From Auanema rhodensis (Eukaryota; Nematoda; Chromadorea; Rhabditida; Rhabditidae), in contig OZ059895.1 of NCBI GenBank assembly GCA_964057225.1, positions 21,710,688 through 21,774,687 of the forward strand: a DNA stretch of 64,000 bases, written 5' to 3'. This document shows, piece by piece, positions 25,562-37,809 of this stretch. The position numbers and the translations under genes are program-made. A model generated the notes under the pieces. It did no database searches and was not told the DNA's origin. It saw nothing but the letters and a program-made list of their open reading frames with translations. Within the stretch, counting starts at the first letter, position 1, and each line of letters opens with the position of its first letter.

Positions 25562-26602
25562 ATGAAGCCTTCAGTACATCGTGCCTCCATCGTTCATCTT
25601 TTCGAACAGGGACTCAAGCCGATGGAAATTGTTAGAAGTCTCCAAATACCACGAAGCTCTGTTTACAGAGTTTTAAAACAGTTTAGAGATCAAGGTCACA
25701 TTGAGGTTAAATCAAAACCTGGAAGACCCAGAACAGTGAATACTCCGCGTACACGAAAAGCTATCAGATGCAGAATAGCTAGGAACGATAGTGTAAGCCT
25801 GAATAAAATTGCTTCACAGATGGAATTATCTCGATCAACGGTTCAGCGGATCGTAAAAAACGATTTAGGTTTTCATTCTTATCGTATTCTAAGAGGACAC
25901 AGGCTGACAGAACAAATGAAGAAAAATCGACTTGAAAAATGTAATGTTTTACTTCAGAATTTAGAGGGGGCTCGCATCGATGCCGTTTTATGGACAGACG
26001 AGAAGATTTTTACTGTGGAGCCCAAGCCCAATCGACAGAACAGCCGTCAATTGCTCCACACTGGAGAAAAGTACTCTGCTAAAAGGAGGATAGCAGAAAG
26101 AAGCCATTACCCACAGAGCATAATGGTGTGGGGAGGAATAACATCGACAGGGAAAACACCACTCGTCTTTGTCGAAAAAGGATGCAAGATCAACGCAAAA
26201 TACTATCAGGAGAAGATTCTACAAGAAGTGGTTTTACCGTGGACCCAAGAGCAACATTCAGACAGTAGCATCACCCTTCAGCAAGATTGGGCACCAGCCC
26301 ATGGTGCAAAAAGCACAATTGAGCTCTGTTCGAGGATTTTACCAGGATTCTGGGGCAAAGATATCTGGCCCAGCAATTCGCCAGATCTGAACCCTATGGA
26401 TTTTTCAGTATGGAGTGTGTTGGAACACAAATTATCAGCTAAGTCCTCCCAAAATTTGGAAACTCTCAAACGTGATTTGAAGAAAGCATGGGACTCTCTA
26501 GACGAGGAATACCTGCGAGCCACGGTACACTCAGTGCGAACAAGACTCGAAGCCTGTAAGAAAGCAAAAGGAGGACATTTTGAGCAATTTCTTGATAAAT
26601 AG
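25562..26602 (+). CDS. Transposase, Tc1/mariner superfamily, DD37D type
   Basis: This 346-aa enzyme would bind the element's ends in the nucleus, cut it out and paste it at TA sites. Residues about 5-45 form a first helix-turn-helix (EQGLKPMEIVRSLQIPRSSV), GRPR at 54-57 is the usual linker motif, and about 64-108 form a second helix-turn-helix. The DDE/D catalytic domain has D146 (WTDEKIF), D242 (LQQDWAPAH) and D280 (SPDLNPMDF). D242 and D280 are separated by 37 residues, and the last acid is D, hence DD37D. The VWGG and KINAKYY stretches (about 189-215) are also typical. The start at 25562 gives a normal family length, has G at -3 and lies just after the TATA-like box. The frame has no stop, shift or intron and ends in TAG. 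I see no missing catalytic residue, so activity is plausible but unproven. Confidence 0.95.
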   Translation: MKPSVHRASIVHLFEQGLKPMEIVRSLQIPRSSVYRVLKQFRDQGHIEVKSKPGRPRTVNTPRTRKAIRCRIARNDSVSLNKIASQMELSRSTVQRIVKNDLGFHSYRILRGHRLTEQMKKNRLEKCNVLLQNLEGARIDAVLWTDEKIFTVEPKPNRQNSRQLLHTGEKYSAKRRIAERSHYPQSIMVWGGITSTGKTPLVFVEKGCKINAKYYQEKILQEVVLPWTQEQHSDSSITLQQDWAPAHGAKSTIELCSRILPGFWGKDIWPSNSPDLNPMDFSVWSVLEHKLSAKSSQNLETLKRDLKKAWDSLDEEYLRATVHSVRTRLEACKKAKGGHFEQFLDK

Positions 26603-26629
26603 TTGAACAAATGAACAATGTACATTACT

Positions 26630-26635
26630 AGTAAA
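26630..26635 (+). terminator. Possible variant polyadenylation signal
   Basis: AGTAAA lies 28 bp after the transposase stop codon. GATAAA overlaps the last codons at 26594-26599. Neither is the canonical AATAAA, and I find no AATAAA between the stop codon and the right end of the element. The call rests on motif similarity alone. Confidence 0.2.
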
Positions 26636-26683
26636 TTATTTAGGATTTGGTTATTTTTTGTTTCATTTATGACTTTTTGAATG

Positions 26684-26709
26684 TGTCTCAATACTTATGG
26701 GCCACCCTG
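26684..26709 (-). repeat. Right terminal inverted repeat (26 bp)
   Basis: It starts TGTCTCAATACTTATGGGCC and ends CACCCTG. It is the exact reverse complement of 25407-25432, which suggests a young or recently active insertion, although termini are short and also under selection. Confidence 0.97.
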
Positions 26710-26711
26710 TA
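26710..26711. repeat. Right TA target-site duplication
   Basis: This TA pairs with the one at 25405-25406. The satellite resumes directly with CTTCTTGCTAAATT, which is monomer position 135 onward. Confidence 0.97.
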
Positions 26712-28332
26712 CTTCTTGCTAAATTATTTTGAAATTTTTCGAAAAAATTTTTGTCAAAATGTTTTTGGAAGCAATGTTGAGTGTACATGGAAACTCAACA
26801 TACACTAATGCATCATTTTTCAAACGATCATAACTAATTTTTGTATTGAGCGTTTCTCAATGTAGTATAGTGCATTCGATGCGGATTTTTAAGCTGCGTC
26901 GATCTGTGTTATCAGATTTGCGCTAGCTTAAAAATGCACCGAGATATCAACTGATATATGTTCACACTTATATCCTCGATTTTCACCCTGAAGAAATTAT
27001 TTTTTCGTTGAATAACATTGTCCATCGTCTTTGCCTTGAAAAAAGGAATCTAAAAACATCTACTTCTTGCTAAATTATTTTGAAATTTTTCGAAAAAATT
27101 TTTGTCAAAATGTTTTTGGAAGCAATGTTGAGTGTACATGGAAACTCAACATACACTAATGCATCATTTTTCAAACGATCATAACTAATTTTTGTATTGA
27201 GCGTTTCTCAATGTAGTATAGTGCATTCGATGCGGATTTTTAAGCTGCGTCGATCTGTGTTATCAGATTTGCGCTAGCTTAAAAATGCACCGAGATATCA
27301 ACTGATATATGTTCACACTTATATCCTCGATTTTCACCCTGAAGAAATTATTTTTTCGTTGAATAACATTGTCCATCGTCTTTGCCTTGAAAAAAGGAAT
27401 CTAAAAACATCTACTTCTTGCTAAATTATCTTGAAATTTTTCGAAAAAATTTTTGTCAAAATGTTTTTGGAAGCAATGTTGAGTGTACATGGAAACTCAA
27501 CATACACTAATGCATCATTTTTCAAACGATCATAACTAATTTTTGTATTGAGCGTTTCTCAATGTAGTATAGTGCATTCGATGCGGATTTTTAAGCTGCG
27601 TCGATCTGTGTTATCAGATTTGCTCTAGCTTAAAAATGCACCGAGATATCAACTGATATATGTTCACACTTATATCCTCGATTTTCACCCTGAAGAAATT
27701 ATTTTTTCGTTGAATAACATTGTCCATCGTCTTTGCCTTGAAAAAAGGAATCTAAAAACATCTACTTCTTGCTAAATTATTTTGAAATTTTTCGAAAAAA
27801 TTTTTGTCAAAATGTTTTTGGAAGCAATGTTGAGTGTACATGGAAACTCAACATACACTAATGCATCATTTTTCAAACGATCATAACTAATTTTTGTATT
27901 GAGCGTTTCTCAATGTAGTATAGTGCATTCGATGCGGATTTTTAAGCTGTGTCGATCTGTGTTATCAGATTTGCGCTAGCTTAAAAATGCACCGAGATAT
28001 CAACTGATATATGTTCACACTTATATCCTCGATTTTCACCCTGAAGAAATTATTTTTTCGTTGAATAACATTGTCCATCGTCTTTGCCTTGAAAAAAGGA
28101 ATCTAAAAACATCTACTTCTTGCTAAATTATTTTGAAATTTTTCGAAAAAATTTTTGTCAAAATGTTTTTGGAAGCAATGTTGAGTGTACATGGAAACTC
28201 AACATACACTAATGCATCATTTTTCAAACGATCATAACTAATTTTTGTATTGAGCGTTTCTCAATGTAGTATAGTGCATTCGATACGGATTTTTAAGCTG
28301 CGTCGATCTGTGTTATCAGATTTGCGCTAGCT

Positions 28333-31140
28333 TAAAAATGCACCGAGATATCAACTGATATATGTTCACACTTATATCCTCGATTTTTACCCTGAAGAAA
28401 TTATTTTTTCGTTGAATAACATTGTCCATCGTCTTTGCCTTGAAAAAAGGAATCTAAAAACATCTACTTCTTGCTAAATTATTTTGAAATTTTTCGAAAA
28501 AATTTTTGTCAAAATGTTTTTGGAAGCAATGTTGAGTGTACATGGAAACTCAACATACACTAATGCATCATTTTTCAAACGATCATAACTAATTTTTGTA
28601 TTGAGCGTTTCTCGATGTAGTATAGTGCATTCGATGCGGATTTTTAAGCTGCGTCGATCTGTGTTATCAGATTTGCGCTAGCTTAAAAATGCACCGAGAT
28701 ATCAACTGATATAAGTTCACACTTAGATCCTCGATTTTCACCCTGAAGAATTAATTTTTTCGTTGAATAACAATGTCCATCGTCTTTGCCTTGAAAAAAC
28801 AAATCTAAAAACATCTACTTCTTGCTAAATTATTTTGAAATTTTTCGAAAAAATTTTTGTCAAAATGTTTTTGGAAGCAATGTTGAGTGTACATGGAAAC
28901 TCAACATACACTAATGCATCATTTTTCAAACGATCATAACTAATTTTTGTATTAAGCGTTTTTCAATGTAGTATAGTGCATTCGATGCGGATTTTTAAGC
29001 TGCGTCGATCTGTGTTATCAGATTTGCGCTAGCTTAAAAATGCACCGAGATATCAACTGATATATGTTCACACTTATATCCTCGATTTTCACCCTGAAGA
29101 AATTATTTTTTCGTTGAATAACATTGTCCATCGTCTTTGCCTTGAAAAAAGGAATCTAAAAACATCTACTTCTTGCTAAATTATTTTGAAATTTTTCGAA
29201 AAAATTTTTGTCAAAATGTTTTTGGAAGCAATGTTGAGTGTACATGGAAACTCAACATACACTAATGCATCATTTTTCAAACGATCATAACTAATTTTTG
29301 TATTGAGCGTTTCTCAATGTAGTATAGTGCATTCGATGCGGATTTTTAAGCTGCGTCGATCTGTGTTATCAGATTTGCTCTAGCTTAAAAATACACCGAG
29401 ATATCAACTGATATATGTTCACACTTATATCCTCGATTTTCACCCTGAAGAAATTATTTTTTCGTTGAATAACATTGTCCATCGTCTTTGCCTTGAAAAA
29501 AGGAATCTAAAAACATCTACTTCTTGCTAAATTATTTTGAAATTTTTCGAAAAAATTTTTGTCAAAATGTTTTTGGAAGCAATGTTGATTGTACATGGAA
29601 ACTCAACATACACTAATGCATCATTTTTCAAACGATCATAACTAATTTTTGTATTAAGCGTTTCTCAATGTAGTATAGTGCATTCGATGCGGATTTTTAA
29701 GCTGCGTCGATCTGTGTTATCAGATTTGCTCTAGCTTAAAAATGCACCGAGATATCAACTGATATATGTTCACACTTATATCCTCGATTTTCACCCTGAA
29801 GAAATTATTTTTTCGTTGAATAACATTGTCCATCGTCTTTGCCTTGAAAAAAGGAATCTAAAAACATCTACTTCTTGCTAAATTATTTTGAAATTTTTCG
29901 AAAAAATTTTTGTCAAAATGTTTTTGGAAGCAATGTTGAGTGTACATGGAAACTCAACATACACTAATGCATCATTTTTCAAACGATCATAACTAATTTT
30001 TGTATTGAGCGTTTCTCGATGTAGTATAGTGCATTCGATGCGGATTTTTAAGCTGCGTCGATCTGTGTTATCAGATTTGCGCTAGCTTAAAAATGCACCG
30101 AGATATCAACTGATATAAGTTCACACTTAGATCCTCGATTTTCACCCTGAAGAATTAATTTTTTCGTTGAATAACAATGTCCATCGTCTTTGCCTTGAAA
30201 AAACAAATCTAAAAACATCTACTTCTTGCTAAATTATTTTGAAATTTTTCGAAAAAATTTTTGTCAAAATGTTTTTGGAAGCAATGTTGAGTGTACATGG
30301 AAACTCAACATACACTAATGCATCATTTTTCAAACGATCATAACTAATTTTTGTATTAAGCGTTTTTCAATGTAGTATAGTGCATTCGATGCGGATTTTT
30401 AAGCTGCGTCGATCTGTGTTATCAGATTTGCGCTAGCTTAAAAATGCACCGAGATATCAACTGATATATGTTCACACTTATATCCTCGATTTTCACCCTG
30501 AAGAAATTATTTTTTCGTTGAATAACATTGTCCATCGTCTTTGCCTTGAAAAAAGGAATCTAAAAACATCTACTTCTTGCTAAATTATTTTGAAATTTTT
30601 CGAAAAAATTTTTGTCAAAATGTTTTTGGAAGCAATGTTGAGTGTACATGGAAACTCAACATACACTAATGCATCATTTTTCAAACGATCATAACTAATT
30701 TTTGTATTGAGCGTTTCTCAATGTAGTATAGTGCATTCGATGCGGATTTTTAAGCTGCGTCGATCTGTGTTATCAGATTTGCTCTAGCTTAAAAATACAC
30801 CGAGATATCAACTGATATATGTTCACACTTATATCCTCGATTTTCACCCTGAAGAAATTATTTTTTCGTTGAATAACATTGTCCATCGTCTTTGCCTTGA
30901 AAAAAGGAATCTAAAAACATCTACTTCTTGCTAAATTATTTTGAAATTTTTCGAAAAAATTTTTGTCAAAATGTTTTTGGAAGCAATGTTGATTGTACAT
31001 GGAAACTCAACATACACTAATGCATCATTTTTCAAACGATCATAACTAATTTTTGTATTAAGCGTTTCTCAATGTAGTATAGTGCATTCGATGCGGATTT
31101 TTAAGCTGCGTCGATCTGTGTTATCAGATTTGCTCTAGCT
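28333..31140 (+). repeat. Tandem 4-monomer higher-order repeat (M78-M81 / M82-M85)
   Basis: Each 1404-bp unit is G292, then class B with CAAATC, G281A and C289T, then standard T345, then a copy with both G8A (ATACACC) and G204T (GATTGTA). The last two changes occur nowhere else in the window. Only M78 has a private C-to-T giving TTTTTACCCTG. The second unit starts at 29737. Confidence 0.85.
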
Positions 31141-34100
31141 TAAAAATGCACCGAGATATCAACTGATATATGTTCACACTTATATCCTCGATTTTCACCC
31201 TGAAGAAATTATTTTTTCGTTGAATAACATTGTCCATCGTCTTTGCCTTGAAAAAAGGAATCTAAAAACATCTACTTCTTGCTAAATTATTTTGAAATTT
31301 TTCGAAAAAATTTTTGTCAAAATGTTTTTGGAAGCAATGTTGAGTGTACATGGAAACTCAACATACACTAATGCATCATTTTTCAAACGATCATAACTAA
31401 TTTTTGTATTGAGCGTTTCTCAATGTAGTATAGTGCATTCGATGCGGATTTTTAAGCTGCGTCGATCTGTGTTATCAGATTTGCTCTAGCTTAAAAATGC
31501 ACCGAGATATCAACTGATATATGTTCACACTTATATCCTCGATTTTCACCCTGAAGAAATTATTTTTTCGTTGAATAACATTGTCCATCGTCTTTGCCTT
31601 GAAAAAAGGAATCTAAAAACATCTACTTCTTGCTAAATTATTTTGAAATTTTTCGAAAAAATTTTTGTCAAAATGTTTTTGGAAGCAATGTTGAGTGTAC
31701 ATGGAAACTCAACATACACTAATGCATCATTTTTCAAACGATCATAACTAATTTTTGTATTAAGCGTTTCTCAATGTAGTATAGTGCATTCGATGCGGAT
31801 TTTTAAGCTGCGTCGATCTGTGTTATCAGATTTGCTCTAGCTTAAAAATGCACCGAGATATCAACTGATATATGTTCACACTTATATCCTCGATTTTCAC
31901 CCTGAAGAAATTATTTTTTCGTTGAATAACATTGTCCATCGTCTTTGCCTTGAAAAAAGGAATCTAAAAACATCTACTTCTTGCTAAATTATTTTGAAAT
32001 TTTTCGAAAAAATTTTTGTCAAAATGTTTTTGGAAGCAATGTTGAGTGTACATGGAAACTCAACATACACTAATGCATCATTTTTCAAACGATCATAACT
32101 AATTTTTGTATTGAGCGTTTCTCGATGTAGTATAGTGCATTCGATGCGGATTTTTAAGCTGCGTCGATCTGTGTTATCAGATTTGCGCTAGCTTAAAAAT
32201 GCACCGAGATATCAACTGATATATGTTCACACTTATATCCTCGATTTTCACCCTGAAGAAATTATTTTTTCGTTGAATAACATTGTCCATCGTCTTTGCC
32301 TTGAAAAAAGGAATCTAAAAACATCTACTTCTTGCTAAATTATTTTGAAATTTTTCGAAAAAATTTTTGTCAAAATGTTTTTGGAAGCAATGTTGAGTGT
32401 ACATGGAAACTCAACATACACTAATGCATCATTTTTCAAACGATCATAACTAATTTTTGTATTGAGCGTTTCTCAATGTAGTATAGTGCATTCGATGCGG
32501 ATTTTTAAGCTGCGTCGATCTGTGTTATCAGATTTGCGCTAGCTTAAAAATGCACCGAGATATCAACTGATATATGTTCACACTTATATCCTCGATTTTC
32601 ACCCTGAAGAAATTATTTTTTCGTTGAATAACATTGTCCATCGTCTTTGCCTTGAAAAAAGGAATCTAAAAACATCTACTTCTTGCTAAATTATTTTGAA
32701 ATTTTTCGAAAAAATTTTTGTCAAAATGTTTTTGGAAGCAATGTTGAGTGTACATGGAAACTCAACATACACTAATGCATCATTTTTCAAACGATCATAA
32801 CTAATTTTTGTATTAAGCGTTTCTCAATGTAGTATAGTGCATTCGATGCGGATTTTTAAGCTGCGTCGATCTGTGTTATCAGATTTGCTCTAGCTTAAAA
32901 ATGCACCGAGATATCAACTGATATATGTTTACACTTATATCCTCGATTTTCACCCTGAAGAAATTATTTTTTCGTTGAATAACATTGTCCATCGTCTTTG
33001 CCTTGAAAAAAGGAATCTAAAAACATCTACTTCTTGCTAAATTATTTTGAAATTTTTCGAAAAAATTTTTGTCAAAATGTTTTTGGAAGCAATGTTGAGT
33101 GTACATGGAAACTCAACATACACTAATGCATCATTTTTCAAACGATCATAACTAATTTTTGTATTGAGCGTTTCTCGATGTAGTATAGTGCATTCGATGC
33201 GGATTTTTAAGCTGCGTCGATCTGTGTTATCAGATTTGCGCTAGCTTAAAAATGCACCGAGATATCAACTGATATAAGTTCACACTTAGATCCTCGATTT
33301 TCACCCTGAAGAATTAATTTTTTCGTTGAATAACAATGTCCATCGTCTTTGCCTTGAAAAAAGAAATCTAAAAACATCTACTTCTTGCTAAATTATTTTG
33401 AAATTTTTCGAAAAAATTTTTGTCAAAATGTTTTTGGAAGCAATGTTGAGTGTACATGGAAACTCAACATACACTAATGCATCATTTTTCAAACGATCAT
33501 AACTAATTTTTGTATTGAGCGTTTCTCAATGTAGTATAGTGCATTCGATGCGGATTTTTAAGCTGCGTCGATCTGTGTTATCAGATTTGCGCTAGCTTAA
33601 AAATGCACCGAGATATCAACTGATATATGTTCACACTTATATCCTCGATTTTCACCCTGAAGAAATTATTTTTTCGTTGAATAACATTGTCCATCGTCTT
33701 TGCCTTGAAAAAAGGAATCTAAAAACATCTACTTCTTGCTAAATTATTTTGAAATTTTTCGAAAAAATTTTTGTCAAAATGTTTTTGGAAGCAATGTTGA
33801 GTGTACATGGAAACTCAACATACACTAATGCATCATTTTTCAAACGATCATAACTAATTTTTGTATTGAGCGTTTCTCAATGTAGTATAGTGCATTCGAT
33901 GCGGATTTTTAAGCTGCGTCGATCTGTGTTATCAGATTTGCTCTAGCTTAAAAATGCACCGAGATATCAACTGATATATGTTCACACTTATATCCTCGAT
34001 TTTCACCCTGAAGAAATTATTTTTTCGTTGAATAACAATGTCCATCGTCTTTGCCTTGAAAAAAGGAATCTAAAAACATCTACTTCTTGCTAAATTATTT

Positions 34101-35703
34101 TGAAATTTTTCGAAAAAATTTTTGTCAAAATGTTTTTGGAAGCAATGTTGAGTGTACATGGAAACTCAACATACACTAATGCATCATTTTTCAAACGATC
34201 ATAACTAATTTTTGTATTAAGCGTTTCTCAATGTAGTATAGTGCATTCGATGCGGATTTTTAAGCTGCGTCGATCTGTGTTATCAGATTTGCTCTAGCTT
34301 AAAAATGCACCGAGATATCAACTGATATATGTTCACACTTATATCCTCGATTTTCACCCTGAAGAAATTATTTTTTCGTTGAATAACATTGTCCATCGTC
34401 TTTGCCTTGAAAAAAGGAATCTAAAAACATCTACTTCTTGCTAAATTATTTTGAAATTTTTCGAAAAAATTTTTGTCAAAATGTTTTTGGAAGCAATGTT
34501 GAGTGTACATGGAAACTCAACATACACTAATGCATCATTTTTCAAACGATCATAACTAATTTTTGTATTGAGCGTTTCTCGATGTAGTATAGTGCATTCG
34601 ATGCGGATTTTTAAGCTGCGTCGATCTGTGTTATCAGATTTGCGCTAGCTTAAAAATGCACCGAGATATCAACTGATATAAGTTCACACTTAGATCCTCG
34701 ATTTTCACCCTGAAGAATTAATTTTTTCGTTGAATAACAATGTCCATCGTCTTTGCCTTGAAAAAACAAATCTAAAAACATCTACTTCTTGCTAAATTAT
34801 TTTGAAATTTTTCGAAAAAATTTTTGTCAAAATGTTTTTGGAAGCAATGTTGAGTGTACATGGAAACTCAACATACACTAATGCATCATTTTTCAAACGA
34901 TCATAACTAATTTTTGTATTAAGCGTTTTTCAATGTAGTATAGTGCATTCGATGCGGATTTTTAAGCTGCGTCGATCTGTGTTATCAGATTTGCGCTAGC
35001 TTAAAAATGCACCGAGATATCAACTGATATATGTTCACACTTATATCCTCGATTTTCACCCTGAAGAAATTATTTTTTCGTTGAATAACATTGTCCATCG
35101 TCTTTGCCTTGAAAAAAGGAATCTAAAAACATCTACTTCTTGCTAAATTATTTCGAAATTTTTCGAAAAAATTTTTGTCAAAATGTTTTTGGAAGCAATG
35201 TTGAGTGTACATGGAAACTCAACATACACTAATGCATCATTTTTCAAACGATCATAACTAATTTTTGTATTGAGCGTTTCTCAATGTAGTATAGTGCATT
35301 CGATGCGGATTTTTAAGCTGCGTCGATCTGTGTTATCAGATTTGCTCTAGCTTAAAAATGCACCGAGATATCAACTGATATATGTTCACACTTATATCCT
35401 CGATTTTCACCCTGAAGAAATTATTTTTTCGTTGAATAACATTGTCCATCGTCTTTGCCTTGAAAAAAGGAATCTAAAAACATCTACTTCTTGCTAAATT
35501 ATTTTGAAATTTTTCGAAAAAATTTTTGTCAAAATGTTTTTGGAAGCAATGTTGAGTGTACATGGAAACTCAACATACACTAATGCATCATTTTTCAAAC
35601 GATCATAACTAATTTTTGTATTGAGCGTTTCTCAATGTAGTATAGTGCATTCGATGCGGATTTTTAAGCTGCGTCGATCTGTGTTATCAGATTTGCGCTA
35701 GCT

Positions 35704-37809
35704 TAAAAATGCACCGAGATATCAACTGATATATGTTCACACTTATATCCTCGATTTTCACCCTGAAGAAATTATTTTTTCGTTGAATAACATTGTCCAT
35801 CGTCTTTGCCTTGAAAAAAGGAATCTAAAAACATCTACTTCTTGCTAAATTATTTTGAAATTTTTCGAAAAAATTTTTGTCAAAATGTTTTTGGAAGCAA
35901 TGTTGAGTGTACATGGAAACTCAACATACACTAATGCATCATTTTTCAAACGATCATAACTAATTTTTGTATTAAGCGTTTCTCAATGTAGTATAGTGCA
36001 TTCGATGCGGATTTTTAAGCTGCGTCGATCTGTGTTATCAGATTTGCTCTAGCTTAAAAATGCACCGAGATATCAACTGATATATGTTCACACTTATATC
36101 CTCGATTTTCACCCTGAAGAAATTATTTTTTCGTTGAATAACATTGTCCATCGTCTTTGCCTTGAAAAAAGGAATCTAAAAACATCTACTTCTTGCTAAA
36201 TTATTTTGAAATTTTTCGAAAAAATTTTTGTCAAAATGTTTTTGGAAGCAATGTTGAGTGTACATGGAAACTCAACATACACTAATGCATCATTTTTCAA
36301 ACGATCATAACTAATTTTTGTATTGAGCGTTTCTCGATGTAGTATAGTGCATTCGATGCGGATTTTTAAGCTGCGTCGATCTGTGTTATCAGATTTGCGC
36401 TAGCTTAAAAATGCACCGAGATATCAACTGATATAAGTTCACACTTAGATCCTCGATTTTCACCCTGAAGAATTAATTTTTTCGTTGAATAACAATGTCC
36501 ATCGTCTTTGCCTTGAAAAAAGAAATCTAAAAACATCTACTTCTTGCTAAATTATTTTGAAATTTTTCGAAAAAATTTTTGTCAAAATGTTTTTGGAAGC
36601 AATGTTGAGTGTACATGGAAACTCAACATACACTAATGCATCATTTTTCAAACGATCATAACTAATTTTTGTATTGAGCGTTTCTCAATGTAGTATAGTG
36701 CATTCGATGCGGATTTTTAAGCTGCGTCGATCTGTGTTATCAGATTTGCGCTAGCTTAAAAATGCACCGAGATATCAACTGATATATGTTCACACTTATA
36801 TCCTCGATTTTCACCCTGAAGAAATTATTTTTTCGTTGAATAACATTGTCCATCGTCTTTGCCTTGAAAAAAGGAATCTAAAAACATCTACTTCTTGCTA
36901 AATTATTTTGAAATTTTTCGAAAAAATTTTTGTCAAAATGTTTTTGGAAGCAATGTTGAGTGTACATGGAAACTCAACATACACTAATGCATCATTTTTC
37001 AAACGATCATAACTAATTTTTGTATTAAGCGTTTCTCAATGTAGTATAGTGCATTCGATGCGGATTTTTAAGCTGCGTCGATCTGTGTTATCAGATTTGC
37101 TCTAGCTTAAAAATGCACCGAGATATCAACTGATATATGTTCACACTTATATCCTCGATTTTCACCCTGAAGAAATTATTTTTTCGTTGAATAACATTGT
37201 CCATCGTCTTTGCCTTGAAAAAAGGAATCTAAAAACATCTACTTCTTGCTAAATTATTTTGAAATTTTTCGAAAAAATTTTTGTCAAAATGTTTTTGGAA
37301 GCAATGTTGAGTGTACATGGAAACTCAACATACACTAATGCATCATTTTTCAAACGATCATAACTAATTTTTGTATTGAGCGTTTCTCGATGTAGTATAG
37401 TGCATTCGATGCGGATTTTTAAGCTGCGTCGATCTGTGTTATCAGATTTGCGCTAGCTTAAAAATGCACCGAGATATCAACTGATATAAGTTCACACTTA
37501 GATCCTCGATTTTCACCCTGAAGAATTAATTTTTTCGTTGAATAACAATGTCCATCGTCTTTGCCTTGAAAAAAGAAATCTAAAAACATCTACTTCTTGC
37601 TAAATTATTTTGAAATTTTTCGAAAAAATTTTTGTCAAAATGTTTTTGGAAGCAATGTTGAGTGTACATGGAAACTCAACATACACTAATGCATCATTTT
37701 TCAAACGATCATAACTAATTTTTGTATTGAGCGTTTCTCAATGTAGTATAGTGCATTCGATGCGGATTTTTAAGCTGCGTCGATCTGTGTTATCAGATTT
37801 GCGCTAGCT
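35704..37809 (+). repeat. Tandem 3-monomer higher-order repeat (M99-M101 / M102-M104)
   Basis: Two 1053-bp units of a281/T345, G292, and class B with GAAATC. They show the same diagnostic bases in all three positions. The second unit starts at 36757. Confidence 0.8.

Larger units (their letters stand above)
25407..26709 (+). mobile_element. Intact Tc1/mariner-superfamily (DD37D, maT-like) DNA transposon
   Basis: The element is 1303 bp, typical for Tc1/mariner transposons. It has 26-bp perfect terminal inverted repeats beginning CAGGGTGGCC, a TA target duplication, a TATA-like box at 25503 and one uninterrupted 346-codon transposase gene filling 80% of its length. The 129-bp left non-coding region contains a long A-run after TTTTTTT (about 25443-25461). 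The right one, from the stop codon to the right inverted repeat, is 81 bp. Every visible part of an autonomous element is present. The DD37D catalytic spacing and the CAGGGTG end favour the maT/DD37D clade over classical mariner (DD34D) or Tc1 (DD34E). It is the only transposon in the window. Confidence 0.97.
23869..27981 (+). repeat. Tandem 4-monomer duplication containing the transposon (M69-M72 / M73-M76)
   Basis: M69 and M73 are both partial-B copies (standard T31, then G43, T68, A70, A90 and GAAATC). M70 and M74 are standard. M71 and M75 both have TTATCTTG and T345. M72 and M76 both have the rare C320T (GCTGTGTCG). The unit is 1404 bp of satellite. The second unit (25273-27981) is longer by the 1303-bp transposon plus the 2-bp target duplication. 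M69 holds the matching uninterrupted site. Confidence 0.85.

Noticed and set aside
26169-26390. 73-codon plus-strand open frame within the transposase gene
   Set aside because: It overlaps the catalytic domain in another frame and has no independent support.
26278-26691. 137-codon minus-strand open frame across the transposase gene and right end
   Set aside because: It is antisense to a convincing transposase with intact motifs, resembles no family I know, and runs into the inverted repeat. It is a shadow frame.
25407-26709. Classical mariner (DD34D) or Tc1 (DD34E) element
   Set aside because: Counting gives 37 residues between the second and third catalytic acids, and the third is D, so neither class fits.
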